Assembly: GCA_027459605.1 (NCBI GenBank)
Contig: DAIDHR010000001.1
Coordinates: 22,007-86,006 of the forward strand
Origin: Alphaproteobacteria bacterium
GTDB taxonomy: Bacteria; Pseudomonadota; Alphaproteobacteria; UBA9655
Reading direction: 5' to 3'
DNA length: 64,000 nt
Shown here: positions 10,057 to 18,846 of the stretch, piece by piece
Layout: every line of letters begins with the position of its first letter
Position numbering within the stretch: position 1 is the stretch's first letter
Position numbers and translations under genes: made by a program
Notes under the pieces: model-generated
Database searches by the model: none
What the model saw: the letters and a program-made list of their open reading frames with translations, nothing else
Told to the model about the DNA's origin: nothing

Positions 10057-10177
10057 GAAAAGCTAGAAGATTCATGTCCTGCCTTTGCTCATGATTGTGA
10101 GGGGTTGTTTCATGTCTTGTCCAAAATGAGTTAGGTTAACTGAATTTTAATCTAAAGAGTTTATCATCATGGTATCC

Positions 10178-10221
10178 GTTGAGTTTTTACTGGGCGGCTT
10201 AAAGTCCTAGAAAAACTCAAC
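10178..10221 (+). promoter_or_regulatory. Leader hairpin before the 10256 gene
   Basis: A perfect 11-bp inverted repeat (GTTGAGTTTTT / AAAAACTCAAC) with a 22-base loop lies 35 bp before the start of the Cys-rich protein at 10256. No T-run follows on this strand, so it is more likely a mRNA leader structure or operator than a terminator. Confidence 0.45.
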
Positions 10222-10255
10222 CGATTAACTTTAACCACATAAAGGGAGTGAGATT

Positions 10256-10552
10256 ATGGCTCAAAAATTTCTTTATCATTTCATTATGTTATCAGGACTC
10301 ACCTTAACGCCAAGCTTTGTCTTTGCCGATTGTCCACCGATGCCCATAACTTGTTATGTTCATGATGACTTTTGGGGACTAGACGTGATAAAGCAAACCA
10401 TTACAGCAGACTCAAAAGGGGTCGGCATTGGAGGCCCTTGTTGTGTTATCGTACCTACCTCAAGTGGAAGAACACTTGAGCAGGAATGTAATATACAAGT
10501 GGATTCATGCAATGGGAATTGCAAAGCGTCCACAAACTGCACAACGTCGTAA
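10256..10552 (+). CDS. Small secreted cysteine-rich protein
   Basis: 98 aa with a signal peptide (about residues 1-24, ending VFA) and a 74-residue mature part with eight cysteines, including a CC pair (GGPCCVIVP) and a closely spaced C-terminal cluster (VDSCNGNCKASTNC). A ribosome site (AAGGGAG) precedes the ATG. No family recognised. The even cysteine count suggests a disulfide-stabilised periplasmic or secreted protein. Confidence 0.72.
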   Translation: MAQKFLYHFIMLSGLTLTPSFVFADCPPMPITCYVHDDFWGLDVIKQTITADSKGVGIGGPCCVIVPTSSGRTLEQECNIQVDSCNGNCKASTNCTTS

Positions 10553-10856
10553 AAAGAGACTGCTGCCGAAATTCTCATTTCCACACTTTGCGATATTTAA
10601 TTTAATGTTAAAGCAAACATGAGATACTGAAAATAGTTTAAATTGTTCTTGTAAAATGTTTTGTGTATATTTCAAAACGCAAGAAACACTGTTGTGCCTT
10701 ATGAAAACCGATGGCCTGCGGCTTATTCATGGTCTGTACCATTCATCACAAAAATGATAAAGCTTTCACTTAAGAGTTGAGTTCAGACCTTAATAAGCTT
10801 AAAGTGCAAAACTTACATTTACGTAAATTATTAACCTAACATTTACTGAGGGCTCC
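10553..10856. other. Intergenic, no gene seen
   Basis: 304 bp between the Cys-rich protein and thrS. I see no coding frame, no RNA gene and no strong terminator. The last 60 bases before thrS are AT-rich and include the short palindrome ATTTACGTAAAT. The thrS promoter probably lies here, but no convincing -35/-10 pair stands out. Confidence 0.5.
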
Positions 10857-12815
10857 ATGATTACGATTCGCTTTCCTGATGGTTCTCATCGGGAGTTTCC
10901 ACAAGGCATTACTGGCTGGGAAATTGCGAAAACTATTAGCACAAGTCTGGCAAAAGAAGCTGTTGCTGTTCGTATTCAAGAGGAATACCTATGGGATTTA
11001 ACCCGCCCCATTACAGAAGATGTGATCTTTGAAGTAATTAAACGGACATCAGACCTCGGGCTCGAAGTCTTGCGTCATGATGCGGCGCATGTTTTTGCTG
11101 AAGCCGTTAAAGAACTTTACCCTGAAACTCAAATCACGATTGGTCCTCCTATTCAAGATGGGTTTTATTATGATCTTTATCGGGAAGAATCCTTTACCCT
11201 TGATGACCTAAAGCGAATAGAAGAGCAAATGCATGAAATCGTGAATCGTGATGAACACGTGACTCGCGAAGTATGGGGTCGCCAAAAAGCCATTGACTTC
11301 TTTAAAAGCCAAAAGGAGCTTTTTAAAGCAGAAATGATAGAGGAACTTCCTGAAGGAGATGAAATTACCATTTATACCCAAGGCAATTTTGTTGACTTGT
11401 GTCGTGGACCTCACCTACCTTCCACCGGTAAGCTGGGCCACGCTTTTAAATTGATGAAGTTAGCCGGCGCTTATTGGCGAGGAGACTCAAAGAATCCAAT
11501 GCTTCAACGCGTCTATGGGACAGCTTGGGCTACCGAAAAAGACCTCAAGGATTATTTAGAGCGCCTTGAAGAGGCTGAAAAGCGAGATCATCGTAAGGTG
11601 GGTCGGGAAATGGATCTTTTCCATATGCAGGAAGAAGCCGTTGGTAGTGTTTTTTGGCATCCGAAAGGATGGATACTTTATCGCACTCTTCAAAACTATA
11701 TTCGAGATAAAATTTCTGAAGAAGGGTATGTAGAAGTTAATACCCCCCAACTCCTTGATCGGTCATTATGGGAAGCTTCAGGCCATTGGAGTAAATTCCA
11801 GGAGAACATGTTCACCCTTGAAGATGGGGATAAAGTGCTCGCTTTAAAACCAATGAACTGTCCCTGTCATGTTCAAATTTTTAAACAAGGCATGAAAAGC
11901 TACCGTGATCTTCCTTTGCGAATGGCCGAATTTGGGTCCTGCTGGCGGAATGAAGCCTCAGGGGCACTTCAGGGATTAACCCGTGTGCGCTCCATGGTTC
12001 AAGATGACGCGCACATTTTTTGCAGAGAAGACCAAATAGAGGCTGAAACACGCAATTACTGCCTTCTCCTCCTTAACATTTATCGGGAATTAGGATTTGA
12101 AGAGGTTACGGTAAGGTTTGCGGAACGGCCCCCCGTTCGAGCTGGCGATGACTCTCTCTGGGATAGGGCGGAAGCCCAGCTTGAGGCTGCTGCTCGCGCA
12201 GCGGGGCTAAGCTATAGCTTAAACCCAGGTGAGGGAGCTTTTTATGGGCCTAAACTCGAATTCATTTTAAGAGACGCCATTGGACGAGAGTGGCAATGTG
12301 GGACGCTCCAGCTCGACTTCATTCTTCCCGAAAGATTGGATGCATTTTATATTGGGGAGGATGGCAAAAAGCACCGCCCGGTCATGCTCCACAGGGCAAT
12401 CCTTGGGACCTTTGAGCGATTTATTGCCATTTTCATCGAACATTATGGAGGAAAATTCCCACTCTGGATTGCCCCTGTTCAAGCCGTTGTGGCAACAATT
12501 ACCCAGGAGGGAGATGCTTATGCTAAAAAGGTCTTCAGTAAATTAAAAGAAGCAGGAATTCGTGCTGAACTTGATCTTCGGAATGAAAAAATAAATTATA
12601 AAGTTCGCGAATTAAGTCTTCAAAAAGTTCCCTACATTCTTGTCGTTGGAAAGCGAGAGGCTGACGAAGGAACCATTGCCCTTCGAAAATTAGGGGGGGA
12701 GGCACAAGAAATTCTTGCCCTTGATAACGTAATTGGTAAACTAACCGATGAGGCTATTCCACCTCACAAACGACCAAAATTGGAAAAAACAGAAAAAAAG
12801 GAGATTGCTACATAA
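10857..12815 (+). CDS. thrS: Threonine-tRNA ligase
   Basis: Class II aminoacyl-tRNA synthetase charging tRNA-Thr; 652 aa, the usual bacterial length. The order is an N-terminal TGS domain (residues 1-62), an editing domain with the [11 protein letters not shown] motif (about 72-82) and the CRGPH motif (about 182), a catalytic core with [14 protein letters not shown] and LHRAILG carrying the zinc ligands Cys/His/His, and a C-terminal anticodon-binding domain starting near WIAPVQ. All key residues are present. Its stop overlaps the probable infC start, so the two are translated from one message, as in many bacteria. Confidence 0.97.
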   Translation: MITIRFPDGSHREFPQGITGWEIAKTISTSLAKEAVAVRIQEEYLWDLTRPITEDVIFEVIKRTSDLGLEVLRHDAAHVFAEAVKELYPETQITIGPPIQDGFYYDLYREESFTLDDLKRIEEQMHEIVNRDEHVTREVWGRQKAIDFFKSQKELFKAEMIEELPEGDEITIYTQGNFVDLCRGPHLPSTGKLGHAFKLMKLAGAYWRGDSKNPMLQRVYGTAWATEKDLKDYLERLEEAEKRDHRKVGREMDLFHMQEEAVGSVFWHPKGWILYRTLQNYIRDKISEEGYVEVNTPQLLDRSLWEASGHWSKFQENMFTLEDGDKVLALKPMNCPCHVQIFKQGMKSYRDLPLRMAEFGSCWRNEASGALQGLTRVRSMVQDDAHIFCREDQIEAETRNYCLLLLNIYRELGFEEVTVRFAERPPVRAGDDSLWDRAEAQLEAAARAAGLSYSLNPGEGAFYGPKLEFILRDAIGREWQCGTLQLDFILPERLDAFYIGEDGKKHRPVMLHRAILGTFERFIAIFIEHYGGKFPLWIAPVQAVVATITQEGDAYAKKVFSKLKEAGIRAELDLRNEKINYKVRELSLQKVPYILVVGKREADEGTIALRKLGGEAQEILALDNVIGKLTDEAIPPHKRPKLEKTEKKEIAT

Positions 12816-13357
12816 CTAAGATTTTAAGAGAAGACAAAGGGTCCGCACAAGACGGCCCTCGCGTCAATGAAAAGATTACATCCCCTAAAGTCCGTTTAGT
12901 CGACGAAAACGGGGAGATGGTTGGTATATTACTTAAAAAAGACGCCCTCGAGAGAGCCTATAAGGTAGGCCTCGACCTCGTCGAAGTATCACCTAATGCA
13001 GACCCACCTGTATGCAAAATTTTGGATTATGGAAAGTATAAATTCGAGGAGCAAAAGCGTCGCGCCGAAATCCGTAAAAAGCAAAAAGTTATTGAAATTA
13101 AAGAAATTCAACTTCGCCCCGGCATTGACAAACATGACTTTGACGTCAAAATGCGCAGTGCCCGTAAGTTTATCGAAGAAGGAGATAAGTTAAAAGTAAC
13201 ATTGCGTTTTCGCGGCCGCGAATTGTCTCACCAAGAGCTAGGGATGGAAGTCCTCAACCGTGTAAAAGACTCTTTACAAGATATTGCCAAGGTCGAACAA
13301 CACCCTAAAATGGAAGGTAAACGGGTCATTATGGTCATGGGCCCTGCGAAGGGGTAG
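12812..13357 (+). CDS. infC: Translation initiation factor IF-3 with a non-AUG start
   Basis: IF-3 binds the 30S subunit and rejects non-AUG start codons. The conserved N-domain ([19 protein letters not shown]) lies upstream of the first in-frame ATG (12917), so the gene must start earlier. No ATG, GTG or TTG is available there. The candidates are ATA at 12812, 8 nt after an AAGGAG at 12798-12803 and overlapping the thrS stop, or ATT at 12821, 17 nt after it. I chose 12812 (181 aa) on spacing; ATT would give 178 aa. The rest ([21 protein letters not shown], then the C-domain [17 protein letters not shown]) is intact. Initiation codons rejected by IF-3 itself are the known basis of infC autoregulation in E. 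coli (AUU). Confidence 0.93.
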   Translation: MTKILREDKGSAQDGPRVNEKITSPKVRLVDENGEMVGILLKKDALERAYKVGLDLVEVSPNADPPVCKILDYGKYKFEEQKRRAEIRKKQKVIEIKEIQLRPGIDKHDFDVKMRSARKFIEEGDKLKVTLRFRGRELSHQELGMEVLNRVKDSLQDIAKVEQHPKMEGKRVIMVMGPAKG

Positions 13358-13390
13358 CCTTTTTACTTGCCTTCATTGGAAGGATGCGAA

Positions 13391-14146
13391 TTAGGGCTCC
13401 TTTATGGGTTTGCTCTTTTCTATTCTTCTAATCATTGGCTCATAAGTCTGCAGATCTTCGGGAGTACTGATGTGAAACCACTCTCCTTGATGAACATAGC
13501 CATAAAGCCTGTTTTGAGAAAGGGCTTTATCCCACAGTAGATTCATTGAAAAGGGCCCATCAGGAGAATCATTAAAAAGGTTAGGAGTTACGAGTTGAAC
13601 ACCAATGTAAACATAAGAGGTCTTGTCGTCGTCCACGCGATCCTCATGAGAACTACCCTTAATAGAGGGAACACGAGAAAGCCTTCCTTTTCCATCCATA
13701 AAGAAGTTCCCCCTCCCTTCATAGCCATGAGCCTTACTACGCGGGGTAAGAAGGAGGAGAGCATCCATTGTTAGAGGATCCCATGTGCCTTGGAGAGCTT
13801 CTAAACTGTTGCCACCTATCCAAATGCTGTCCCCATTTAGGGTCAAAAAGGGGTCCGTTCCTAATAATGGCAAAGCTTTCTTAATTCCTCCACCGGTTTC
13901 TAAAAGAAGCTCTTCATGGGAAATCAAGGCTGATGGATGAATCTTCCGAATCTCAGCTTGAATTAAGGGTGCTAAATAATGAGTATTCACAACGATATGA
14001 GAGACCTGAATTCGACTCAAGTGATCGAAGGTTCTCGCAAGCATACTTTTGCCTGCCACTTTAATTAAAGGCTTTGGGCAAGTATTCGTCAGGGGACGCA
14101 TGCGGACCCCAAGCCCTGCCGCTAAAATCATGGCTGTTTTAATCAT
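13391..14146 (-). CDS. murU: N-acetylmuramate-1-phosphate uridylyltransferase (MurU type)
   Basis: Nucleotidyltransferase (251 aa) that makes UDP-MurNAc from MurNAc-1-phosphate in peptidoglycan recycling. The N-terminal nucleotide-binding signature is MILAAGLGVRMRPLT…KPLIKVAGKSM, and the catalytic region has LLETGGGIKKALPLLG and LNGDSIW. The ATG at 14146 is preceded by GGAG and fits the family N-terminus. An earlier in-frame start at 14188 would add 14 unrelated residues. It overlaps the upstream kinase gene by 8 bp. MurU is distinguished from other sugar nucleotidyltransferases mainly by its pairing with amgK. Confidence 0.86.
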   Translation of the reverse strand: MIKTAMILAAGLGVRMRPLTNTCPKPLIKVAGKSMLARTFDHLSRIQVSHIVVNTHYLAPLIQAEIRKIHPSALISHEELLLETGGGIKKALPLLGTDPFLTLNGDSIWIGGNSLEALQGTWDPLTMDALLLLTPRSKAHGYEGRGNFFMDGKGRLSRVPSIKGSSHEDRVDDDKTSYVYIGVQLVTPNLFNDSPDGPFSMNLLWDKALSQNRLYGYVHQGEWFHISTPEDLQTYEPMIRRIEKSKPIKEP

Positions 14147-15161
14147 TGCATCTCCGATGAACCTCAAACCATTTTCTGAGGTTGGCAAGGGAAGGGTGTT
14201 CTAAATCTCGCTCAAGATATTTCCATATTCGGGGGATATGTACCAAATAATGTGGCTTCATATCTCGTTTTGCAAGGCGGGCAAAAACTCCTAAGATACG
14301 GACGCTCCTCTGGGCTCCCCAGAGGCAATAACTAGCCCAAAAATCCCCTTGCGAAACCTCAGGAAATTGCTCGAAGTAAAGATCAACCATTTCCTTTGCA
14401 AAGGAAGGACTTATGTCTCTGCGGGAATCTTCCAGTAAAGACACCAAATCATAGGAAACAGGGCCCCAGACGCCATCTTGGAAATCGATGAATCCACAGC
14501 GCTTGAACCCCTGCCGGGCAGGCAACCATAGCAAATTGTCGACCATAACGTCCTTTAAAAGAAGGCTCATGGGAATCTGAGGTTGGTTATGATAGGCTTC
14601 CTCCCACAGCTCCCTAAACCTTGTTTTTGCTACAGGGGAGAGAGATGGGTCATACCACTCCCCATAGAGACAAACATTTTTTAGAAAGAGCTCAAGATCA
14701 TAGCTCGGAAGTGCTATTGTATTAGCTCTCGTTCCTTGATGGAGATGAGCGAGGGCATTGATCGTCTCCCTATAAAGAACTTGCTCAGAAACTCCCTCCT
14801 GAATGGCTTTTCGATAGGGCAAGTCTCCAAGGTCTTCGATGAGGAGAAAACCATTCACATGATCACTGGCATAAACGTGAGGAACGCTTAGCCCACTCCC
14901 ATCTAAAAGCTCTGCAATAAGTTGAAATGCAGCTGAGTTCTCATAGGGGGGTGGAGAATCCATCAAAAGAGCATGGGAAAGACGAAAGTAGCGTCTTTTA
15001 GAAGCGTCACTTGGAAGAGGGATCAAGGTTTCTCCTTCAAGCCCTTCCCGGGCAAGAAAGACTTTCCTCAGAAAATCCCTTTCTTCTTCATAAGGGACGG
15101 TTTTTCCATCCTCTAAAAGAGAGGATACGTTCATTTTCATGGCTTCCATAGCTAAACTCAA
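14139..15161 (-). CDS. amgK: N-acetylmuramate/N-acetylglucosamine kinase (AmgK type), phosphotransferase family
   Basis: Aminoglycoside-phosphotransferase-fold kinase (up to 340 aa) phosphorylating MurNAc at C1 for the MurU route. An N-lobe has the SDASKRRYFRL loop. The hinge contains LLIEDLGDLPYR. The catalytic loop contains LLKDVMVDNLLWLP, in which Asp and Asn are kept but the usual HxD histidine is replaced. The metal motif is FIDFQDGVWGP. Start uncertain: ATGs at 15161, 15149, 15140 and 15134 are all in frame, and GGAAG sits best before 15134. It overlaps tsaE by 74 bp as annotated, and murU at its end. The tsaE-amgK-murU order is a known alphaproteobacterial arrangement. Confidence 0.85.
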   Translation of the reverse strand: MSLAMEAMKMNVSSLLEDGKTVPYEEERDFLRKVFLAREGLEGETLIPLPSDASKRRYFRLSHALLMDSPPPYENSAAFQLIAELLDGSGLSVPHVYASDHVNGFLLIEDLGDLPYRKAIQEGVSEQVLYRETINALAHLHQGTRANTIALPSYDLELFLKNVCLYGEWYDPSLSPVAKTRFRELWEEAYHNQPQIPMSLLLKDVMVDNLLWLPARQGFKRCGFIDFQDGVWGPVSYDLVSLLEDSRRDISPSFAKEMVDLYFEQFPEVSQGDFWASYCLWGAQRSVRILGVFARLAKRDMKPHYLVHIPRIWKYLERDLEHPSLANLRKWFEVHRRCND

Positions 15162-15558
15162 TTTCTAAATACCCTTTTGGAAGATTTTTTTCTAGCCGTT
15201 CCGGCCATTCAATGATAGATACACCGTGGGCATAGGCTTCTTCAATCCCCAACTCATAAACCTCTTCAGGATGCGTAAGTCGATACAAATCAAAATGCCA
15301 CACATCAAATGCGGGCACTTCATAAATTTGAACAAGGGTAAAGGTTGGGCTTGGGACATCAATGTCTTCCCCGCAAAGGGATTGAATTAAAGCCCGGGCA
15401 AAAAGTGATTTTCCTGTCCCTAGATCTCCTTTCAAAAGAATAACATCTTGTGGATGCAGAAGGGATGCCACCTTGCGCGCAACTGCAGCTGTTTCTTCAG
15501 GAGATTGGGTTATAACTTTAAAATACAAACAAGATCCTTCATCACTTTTTTGTTGCAT
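15088..15558 (-). CDS. tsaE: tRNA threonylcarbamoyladenosine biosynthesis ATPase TsaE
   Basis: P-loop ATPase (156 aa) that works with TsaB and TsaD to put t6A on ANN-decoding tRNAs. Walker A GDLGTGKS is at residues 44-51, followed by the conserved VPSPTFTLVQIYE and WHFDLYRL motifs and the C-terminal SIIEWPERL segment. Length is normal. It heads a leftward operon with amgK and murU, and the tRNA-Ala gene starts 38 bp from it on the opposite strand. Confidence 0.93.
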   Translation of the reverse strand: MQQKSDEGSCLYFKVITQSPEETAAVARKVASLLHPQDVILLKGDLGTGKSLFARALIQSLCGEDIDVPSPTFTLVQIYEVPAFDVWHFDLYRLTHPEEVYELGIEEAYAHGVSIIEWPERLEKNLPKGYLEIEFSYGSHENERILSFRGWKNRPL

Positions 15559-15595
15559 CTCGAAAACTATGCCATTACTTTCTGGACAAGCTCAA

Positions 15596-15671
<76 letters not shown>

Positions 15672-15880
15672 GGACTTACTTATTTAACCCGAGTTCTGGG
15701 CAAGCCATTATTTTTTACATTGAAATACAACACGCTAACGTCTTTTTTTTAACATGTTTTATATCTCTATGAAACAAGTAAGCACTTATAAAAAATCTTT
15801 ATTATACCCATCAGACGTGAAGTTATCGTTTTTCATTTAGCAAAATTGTCTTAACATAAGTTGTTGGGCTGATGAGATTG

Positions 15881-16510
15881 TTAAACAGTACTATGAAGGT
15901 TTTTTAGATGTTCCTCGGGGCTTAAAGTCAAATATAAACTTTCGATAATCAAGTCTAAAAACCTCTTTTTCTTTGATTGCGCTTCTGACCCTTCAAAAAA
16001 AGTAGGCTTGTCCATAAAAGGAAGGGATGAAATGGACATAATTAAATATTCGACCATTTCTGGATCTAGATTTTGCCTTATTTCTCCGCGCTGTTGAAAT
16101 TCTTTAATATGAGGAACTAGGATACTGAACTTCTGTTCCTTAATCCCTTCCAGCTCTTCTTTTTCTTTTTCCAACCGTTGCCATGAAATAAGTCGTGCAA
16201 TTGAAGGATTTTGATCATAAAAATCAAAACGCATAGTTACAAAGCTTTGTAGGAATTTTTTAAAAGATTCCTTAGGAAAGTTTGTTTCAGTGAGATCAGT
16301 CCCCATGTGAGTTTGAAGCAACCGCCTTTTAACAGATTTCCAAAGCCCTTCTTTGTTTTGGTAGTGATGGTAAATCAAGCTTTTATGAATTTTAGCCTTA
16401 TTGGCTATATCGTTGATTGAGGTGCTGCTAAATCCTTTGTCAATAAAAAGATCCTCGGCGGCATTAAGTATTTTATCCGCTGTTGTTTGTTTTTTAGGTG
16501 TATTATCCAT
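15881..16510 (-). CDS. TetR/AcrR family transcriptional repressor
   Basis: 209 aa. The N-terminal TetR helix-turn-helix spans about residues 10-57 (ILNAAEDLFIDKGFSSTSI … IHKSLIYHHYQNKEGLW). The rest is an all-helical ligand domain with no recognisable effector specificity. It is divergent from the secreted protein gene at 16690. The space between them holds two similar inverted repeats, the standard layout for a repressor controlling itself and its neighbour. Inducer unknown. Confidence 0.9.
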   Translation of the reverse strand: MDNTPKKQTTADKILNAAEDLFIDKGFSSTSINDIANKAKIHKSLIYHHYQNKEGLWKSVKRRLLQTHMGTDLTETNFPKESFKKFLQSFVTMRFDFYDQNPSIARLISWQRLEKEKEELEGIKEQKFSILVPHIKEFQQRGEIRQNLDPEMVEYLIMSISSLPFMDKPTFFEGSEAQSKKKRFLDLIIESLYLTLSPEEHLKNLHSTV

Positions 16511-16543
16511 AAATTCTCCTTTGTTCTTCGATGATTATACATA

Positions 16544-16563
16544 AATTGAACGTTCGGTCAATT
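16544..16563. promoter_or_regulatory. TetR operator candidate 1
   Basis: An inverted repeat, AATTGAACGTTCGGTCAATT, lies just upstream of the -35 box at 16570 and 34 bp from the start of the TetR gene. It shares TTGAA…G…G.TCAA with the second site at 16611, so both are probably bound by the adjacent repressor. Confidence 0.7.
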
Positions 16564-16569
16564 TTTTTG

Positions 16570-16598
16570 TTGACAAAGCAACAAACAACGTTTTACAT
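16570..16598 (+). promoter_or_regulatory. Promoter of the TetR-controlled secreted protein
   Basis: A consensus -35 TTGACA (16570-16575), a 17-bp spacer and a -10-like TTACAT (16593-16598). It lies between the two operator-like repeats, so repressor binding would cover both edges of the polymerase site. Confidence 0.65.
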
Positions 16599-16610
16599 GT
16601 CGCTAATAAG

Positions 16611-16626
16611 TTGAATGAATGTTCAA
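16611..16626. promoter_or_regulatory. TetR operator candidate 2
   Basis: Inverted repeat TTGAATGAATGTTCAA, beginning about 12 bp after the -10 box, where transcription would start. It is related in sequence to the site at 16544-16563. Confidence 0.65.
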
Positions 16627-16689
16627 TGCATTTGCAAAGAAAGATACTGTTATTATGAAAAAGTTTATTACACAAAGGAGTTTTTTATC

Positions 16690-18057
16690 ATGTTCATAAA
16701 ACCATTTTTCTTGACGTGTTTAACCTATTCAGTTTTAGTTTTCTCAGCTCATGCGGGTTGTGATTCTTTTACTGATAAGACCTTAGATATATTTACTGGT
16801 GGGTCATCAGAAAATCTGAATACAAAAGTTTCTAAGACTCTAAAAATGATTTCTTCGTCTTATAGAAGTTTCTCTGAAAAAAATTTGGAAAAAATTCAAG
16901 GTGACGATGAAAAAGCCCGTCTTAAAAAGATTGCTGATAAATTTACAGATGAAGAAGGAAAATCAGACTCAGTTGAAAATTTTATTAGCATGGTCAATTT
17001 TTTTGAGAGTATTATTCAAAAAGAAAGAAATCTATCGGCAGCCCATGATGTCCTCTATCATGGTCTGACAAGTCATACAACCTATGTTTATGACATGATG
17101 ACCCTTCTTGAAGGTGAGGGAGAGCTTCAGACAGATGGGCAAATTAAGACAGAGCATTATGTAATACGGGACCCTCTAAACAAAAAACAGTTTGATAGAA
17201 AAACTGGAATTGAAGCTTTTAAATACTTTTTTGACATTTATCAAGAAGACTGGAAAGCTCGTCGTTCTAAAATCAATGATCCATTAGCTAATTTGGACGA
17301 CACGCTTCAGAATATTGTAGAGCGCAAGTCTTTTAAGCGGGATGACACAGTCCTTTTTCATCTCACAAAAGATCATCAAGGTGAGAAATCGTATGCAGAA
17401 AGTTTCATCTGCCTCAATCCAGGATTATTTGGTGGAGCAACTTTAATTGGTACCCGAAATACGGAAGGATCTTTTGCATTATCTCGTTTTTTAGATATAC
17501 GCTCAGAGTTTGCAACAACTCGCTATAAAAAAATTGCGGAAGGCATTTTGAAAGCCTACTTTGAAAAACGCCTCGATCCTGAAGACGCACAAAAGGCAAC
17601 GAAAGAGTTTAAAGAGCTAGGAGAAAAAATTGCCGATGAAATTGAGGGTAAAAATGGAGGAGCTATGGTGCAAGTTGCATTTCCTATAAATAATGACAGT
17701 CATACTCACTTCTACTCGTCAGAAGCTGTAGGGGCTCCCTTGGCTCTTGGGGATATTGGTACAGAAGAATCTTTCAGTGGAAAAGCACTAGTGAATCTTA
17801 TGAATAAAAAATCTCCTCAAGAAATTGAAGAGACTTTGAATCTTTTAGATGGTGATGGTTCTGCACCTGCCTTGTTTCACACAATGCATGATTTTTTTAA
17901 TCCTCAATTTGGGGGTGTCACAAAGCTCCAAGCTCGTTGGCTGTGGGAAAAGTCAGGAAGGGATGTAAAGGTATTTCGTCATCGTCAGTTTAACTACTCT
18001 CCTGAACATATAAAACAGATCGAACATTTGCTTGGAAAATGGGGAAAGAAAAAATAA
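16690..18057 (+). CDS. Secreted 455-aa protein of unknown function, TetR-controlled
   Basis: The ATG at 16690 follows an AAAGGAG ribosome site and begins a good signal peptide (MFIKPFFLTCLTYSVLVFSA, cut near HA|G). The in-frame ATG at 16615 lies inside an operator and is rejected. The mature part is about 430 aa, charged and mixed helix/sheet, without repeats or further membrane segments. Distinct stretches include HDVLYHGLTSHTTYVYDMM (about residue 118 on) and FGGATLIGTRNTEG. I recognise no family. Inducible export under a dedicated repressor fits an effector, exotoxin or envelope stress protein, but this is inference. Confidence 0.78.
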   Translation: MFIKPFFLTCLTYSVLVFSAHAGCDSFTDKTLDIFTGGSSENLNTKVSKTLKMISSSYRSFSEKNLEKIQGDDEKARLKKIADKFTDEEGKSDSVENFISMVNFFESIIQKERNLSAAHDVLYHGLTSHTTYVYDMMTLLEGEGELQTDGQIKTEHYVIRDPLNKKQFDRKTGIEAFKYFFDIYQEDWKARRSKINDPLANLDDTLQNIVERKSFKRDDTVLFHLTKDHQGEKSYAESFICLNPGLFGGATLIGTRNTEGSFALSRFLDIRSEFATTRYKKIAEGILKAYFEKRLDPEDAQKATKEFKELGEKIADEIEGKNGGAMVQVAFPINNDSHTHFYSSEAVGAPLALGDIGTEESFSGKALVNLMNKKSPQEIEETLNLLDGDGSAPALFHTMHDFFNPQFGGVTKLQARWLWEKSGRDVKVFRHRQFNYSPEHIKQIEHLLGKWGKKK

Positions 18058-18089
18058 ATTTCTTTTTTCCTCTCTTAATTACCCCTTAT

Positions 18090-18126
18090 GAAAAAGCTTG
18101 TTTTTCCAATAAAAACAAGCTTTTTC
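18090..18126. terminator. Strong hairpin terminator, usable in both directions
   Basis: A perfect 16-bp stem (GAAAAAGCTTGTTTTT and its complement) with a CCAAT loop. Being A-rich on one arm and T-rich on the other, it can end the rightward 16690 gene and the leftward hydrolase gene that converge here. Confidence 0.8.
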
Positions 18127-18189
18127 AAGCCGTAGCAGCTTAGGTGAGAGAATCATTTCTCTTTCAAGGTGTAACTTCTTTTTTTAACC

Positions 18190-18846
18190 TCAGAGGTGGT
18201 TTTTAAACCACTTCTTTGAGAGTTCGGCTGCTTCTTCAAGTTTTCCTGGTTCTTCAAAAAGATGGGTCGCACGAGGAATGATTTCAAGCTTTTTTTCACA
18301 TGTAAGTTTTTCGAGGGCATATTCATTCATTTGAATAACTGGGTAATCTTTTCCCCCCACAATGAGAAGGGTGGGAGCTCGCACCTGTTCAAGGCCAGGG
18401 GCCGCGAGATCGGGACGACCTCCTCGAGAAACAATGGCCTTAACTATTTCTGGGCGGTGCCCAGCTGCGAGAAGGGCTGCTGCAGCTCCAGTACTCGCTC
18501 CAAAGTATCCGATAGATAATTTACGAGTTTTGGGGTTTTTAGACACCCAGTCAGTGGAGTGAATAAGGCGGTGTGTAAGCAACCCTATATTAAAACGATA
18601 CTCGGTCGTTAGGATATCAATAGATTCTTCTTCCTTGGTTAGAAGGTCAAAAAGCAAGGTTGCAAAGCCCGCGTTATTTAGAACTTGTGCAACATACTGA
18701 TTTCGGGGACTCAGTCGGCTACTCCCACTTCCATGGGCAAATAGAATGAGCCCTTTTGCACCCTTAGGAATAGTTAAGTTGCCCGACAAGTGATCGGATT
18801 CTAGGGGGATTTGAACGAGTTGACCATCGTGTAAAAGTGAAGCCAT
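18190..18846 (-). CDS. Alpha/beta hydrolase, dienelactone hydrolase-like
   Basis: A 218-aa alpha/beta hydrolase. The oxyanion region is LILFAHGSGSSRLSPRN (about 34-50), the nucleophile elbow is GYFGASTGAAAALLAAG (Ser in GASTG), and there is a C-terminal acid (VGGKDYPV) and histidine (ATHLFEE). The substrate is unknown. Its start overlaps the end of the phosphoribosyltransferase gene by one base. These two domains are found fused in a single protein in many bacteria, so they probably act in one pathway. Confidence 0.85.
   Translation of the reverse strand: MASLLHDGQLVQIPLESDHLSGNLTIPKGAKGLILFAHGSGSSRLSPRNQYVAQVLNNAGFATLLFDLLTKEEESIDILTTEYRFNIGLLTHRLIHSTDWVSKNPKTRKLSIGYFGASTGAAAALLAAGHRPEIVKAIVSRGGRPDLAAPGLEQVRAPTLLIVGGKDYPVIQMNEYALEKLTCEKKLEIIPRATHLFEEPGKLEEAAELSKKWFKNHL

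Noticed and set aside
12917..13357. ATG at 12917 as the start of infC
   Set aside because: It would delete the conserved N-terminal [18 protein letters not shown] segment that is encoded in frame upstream.
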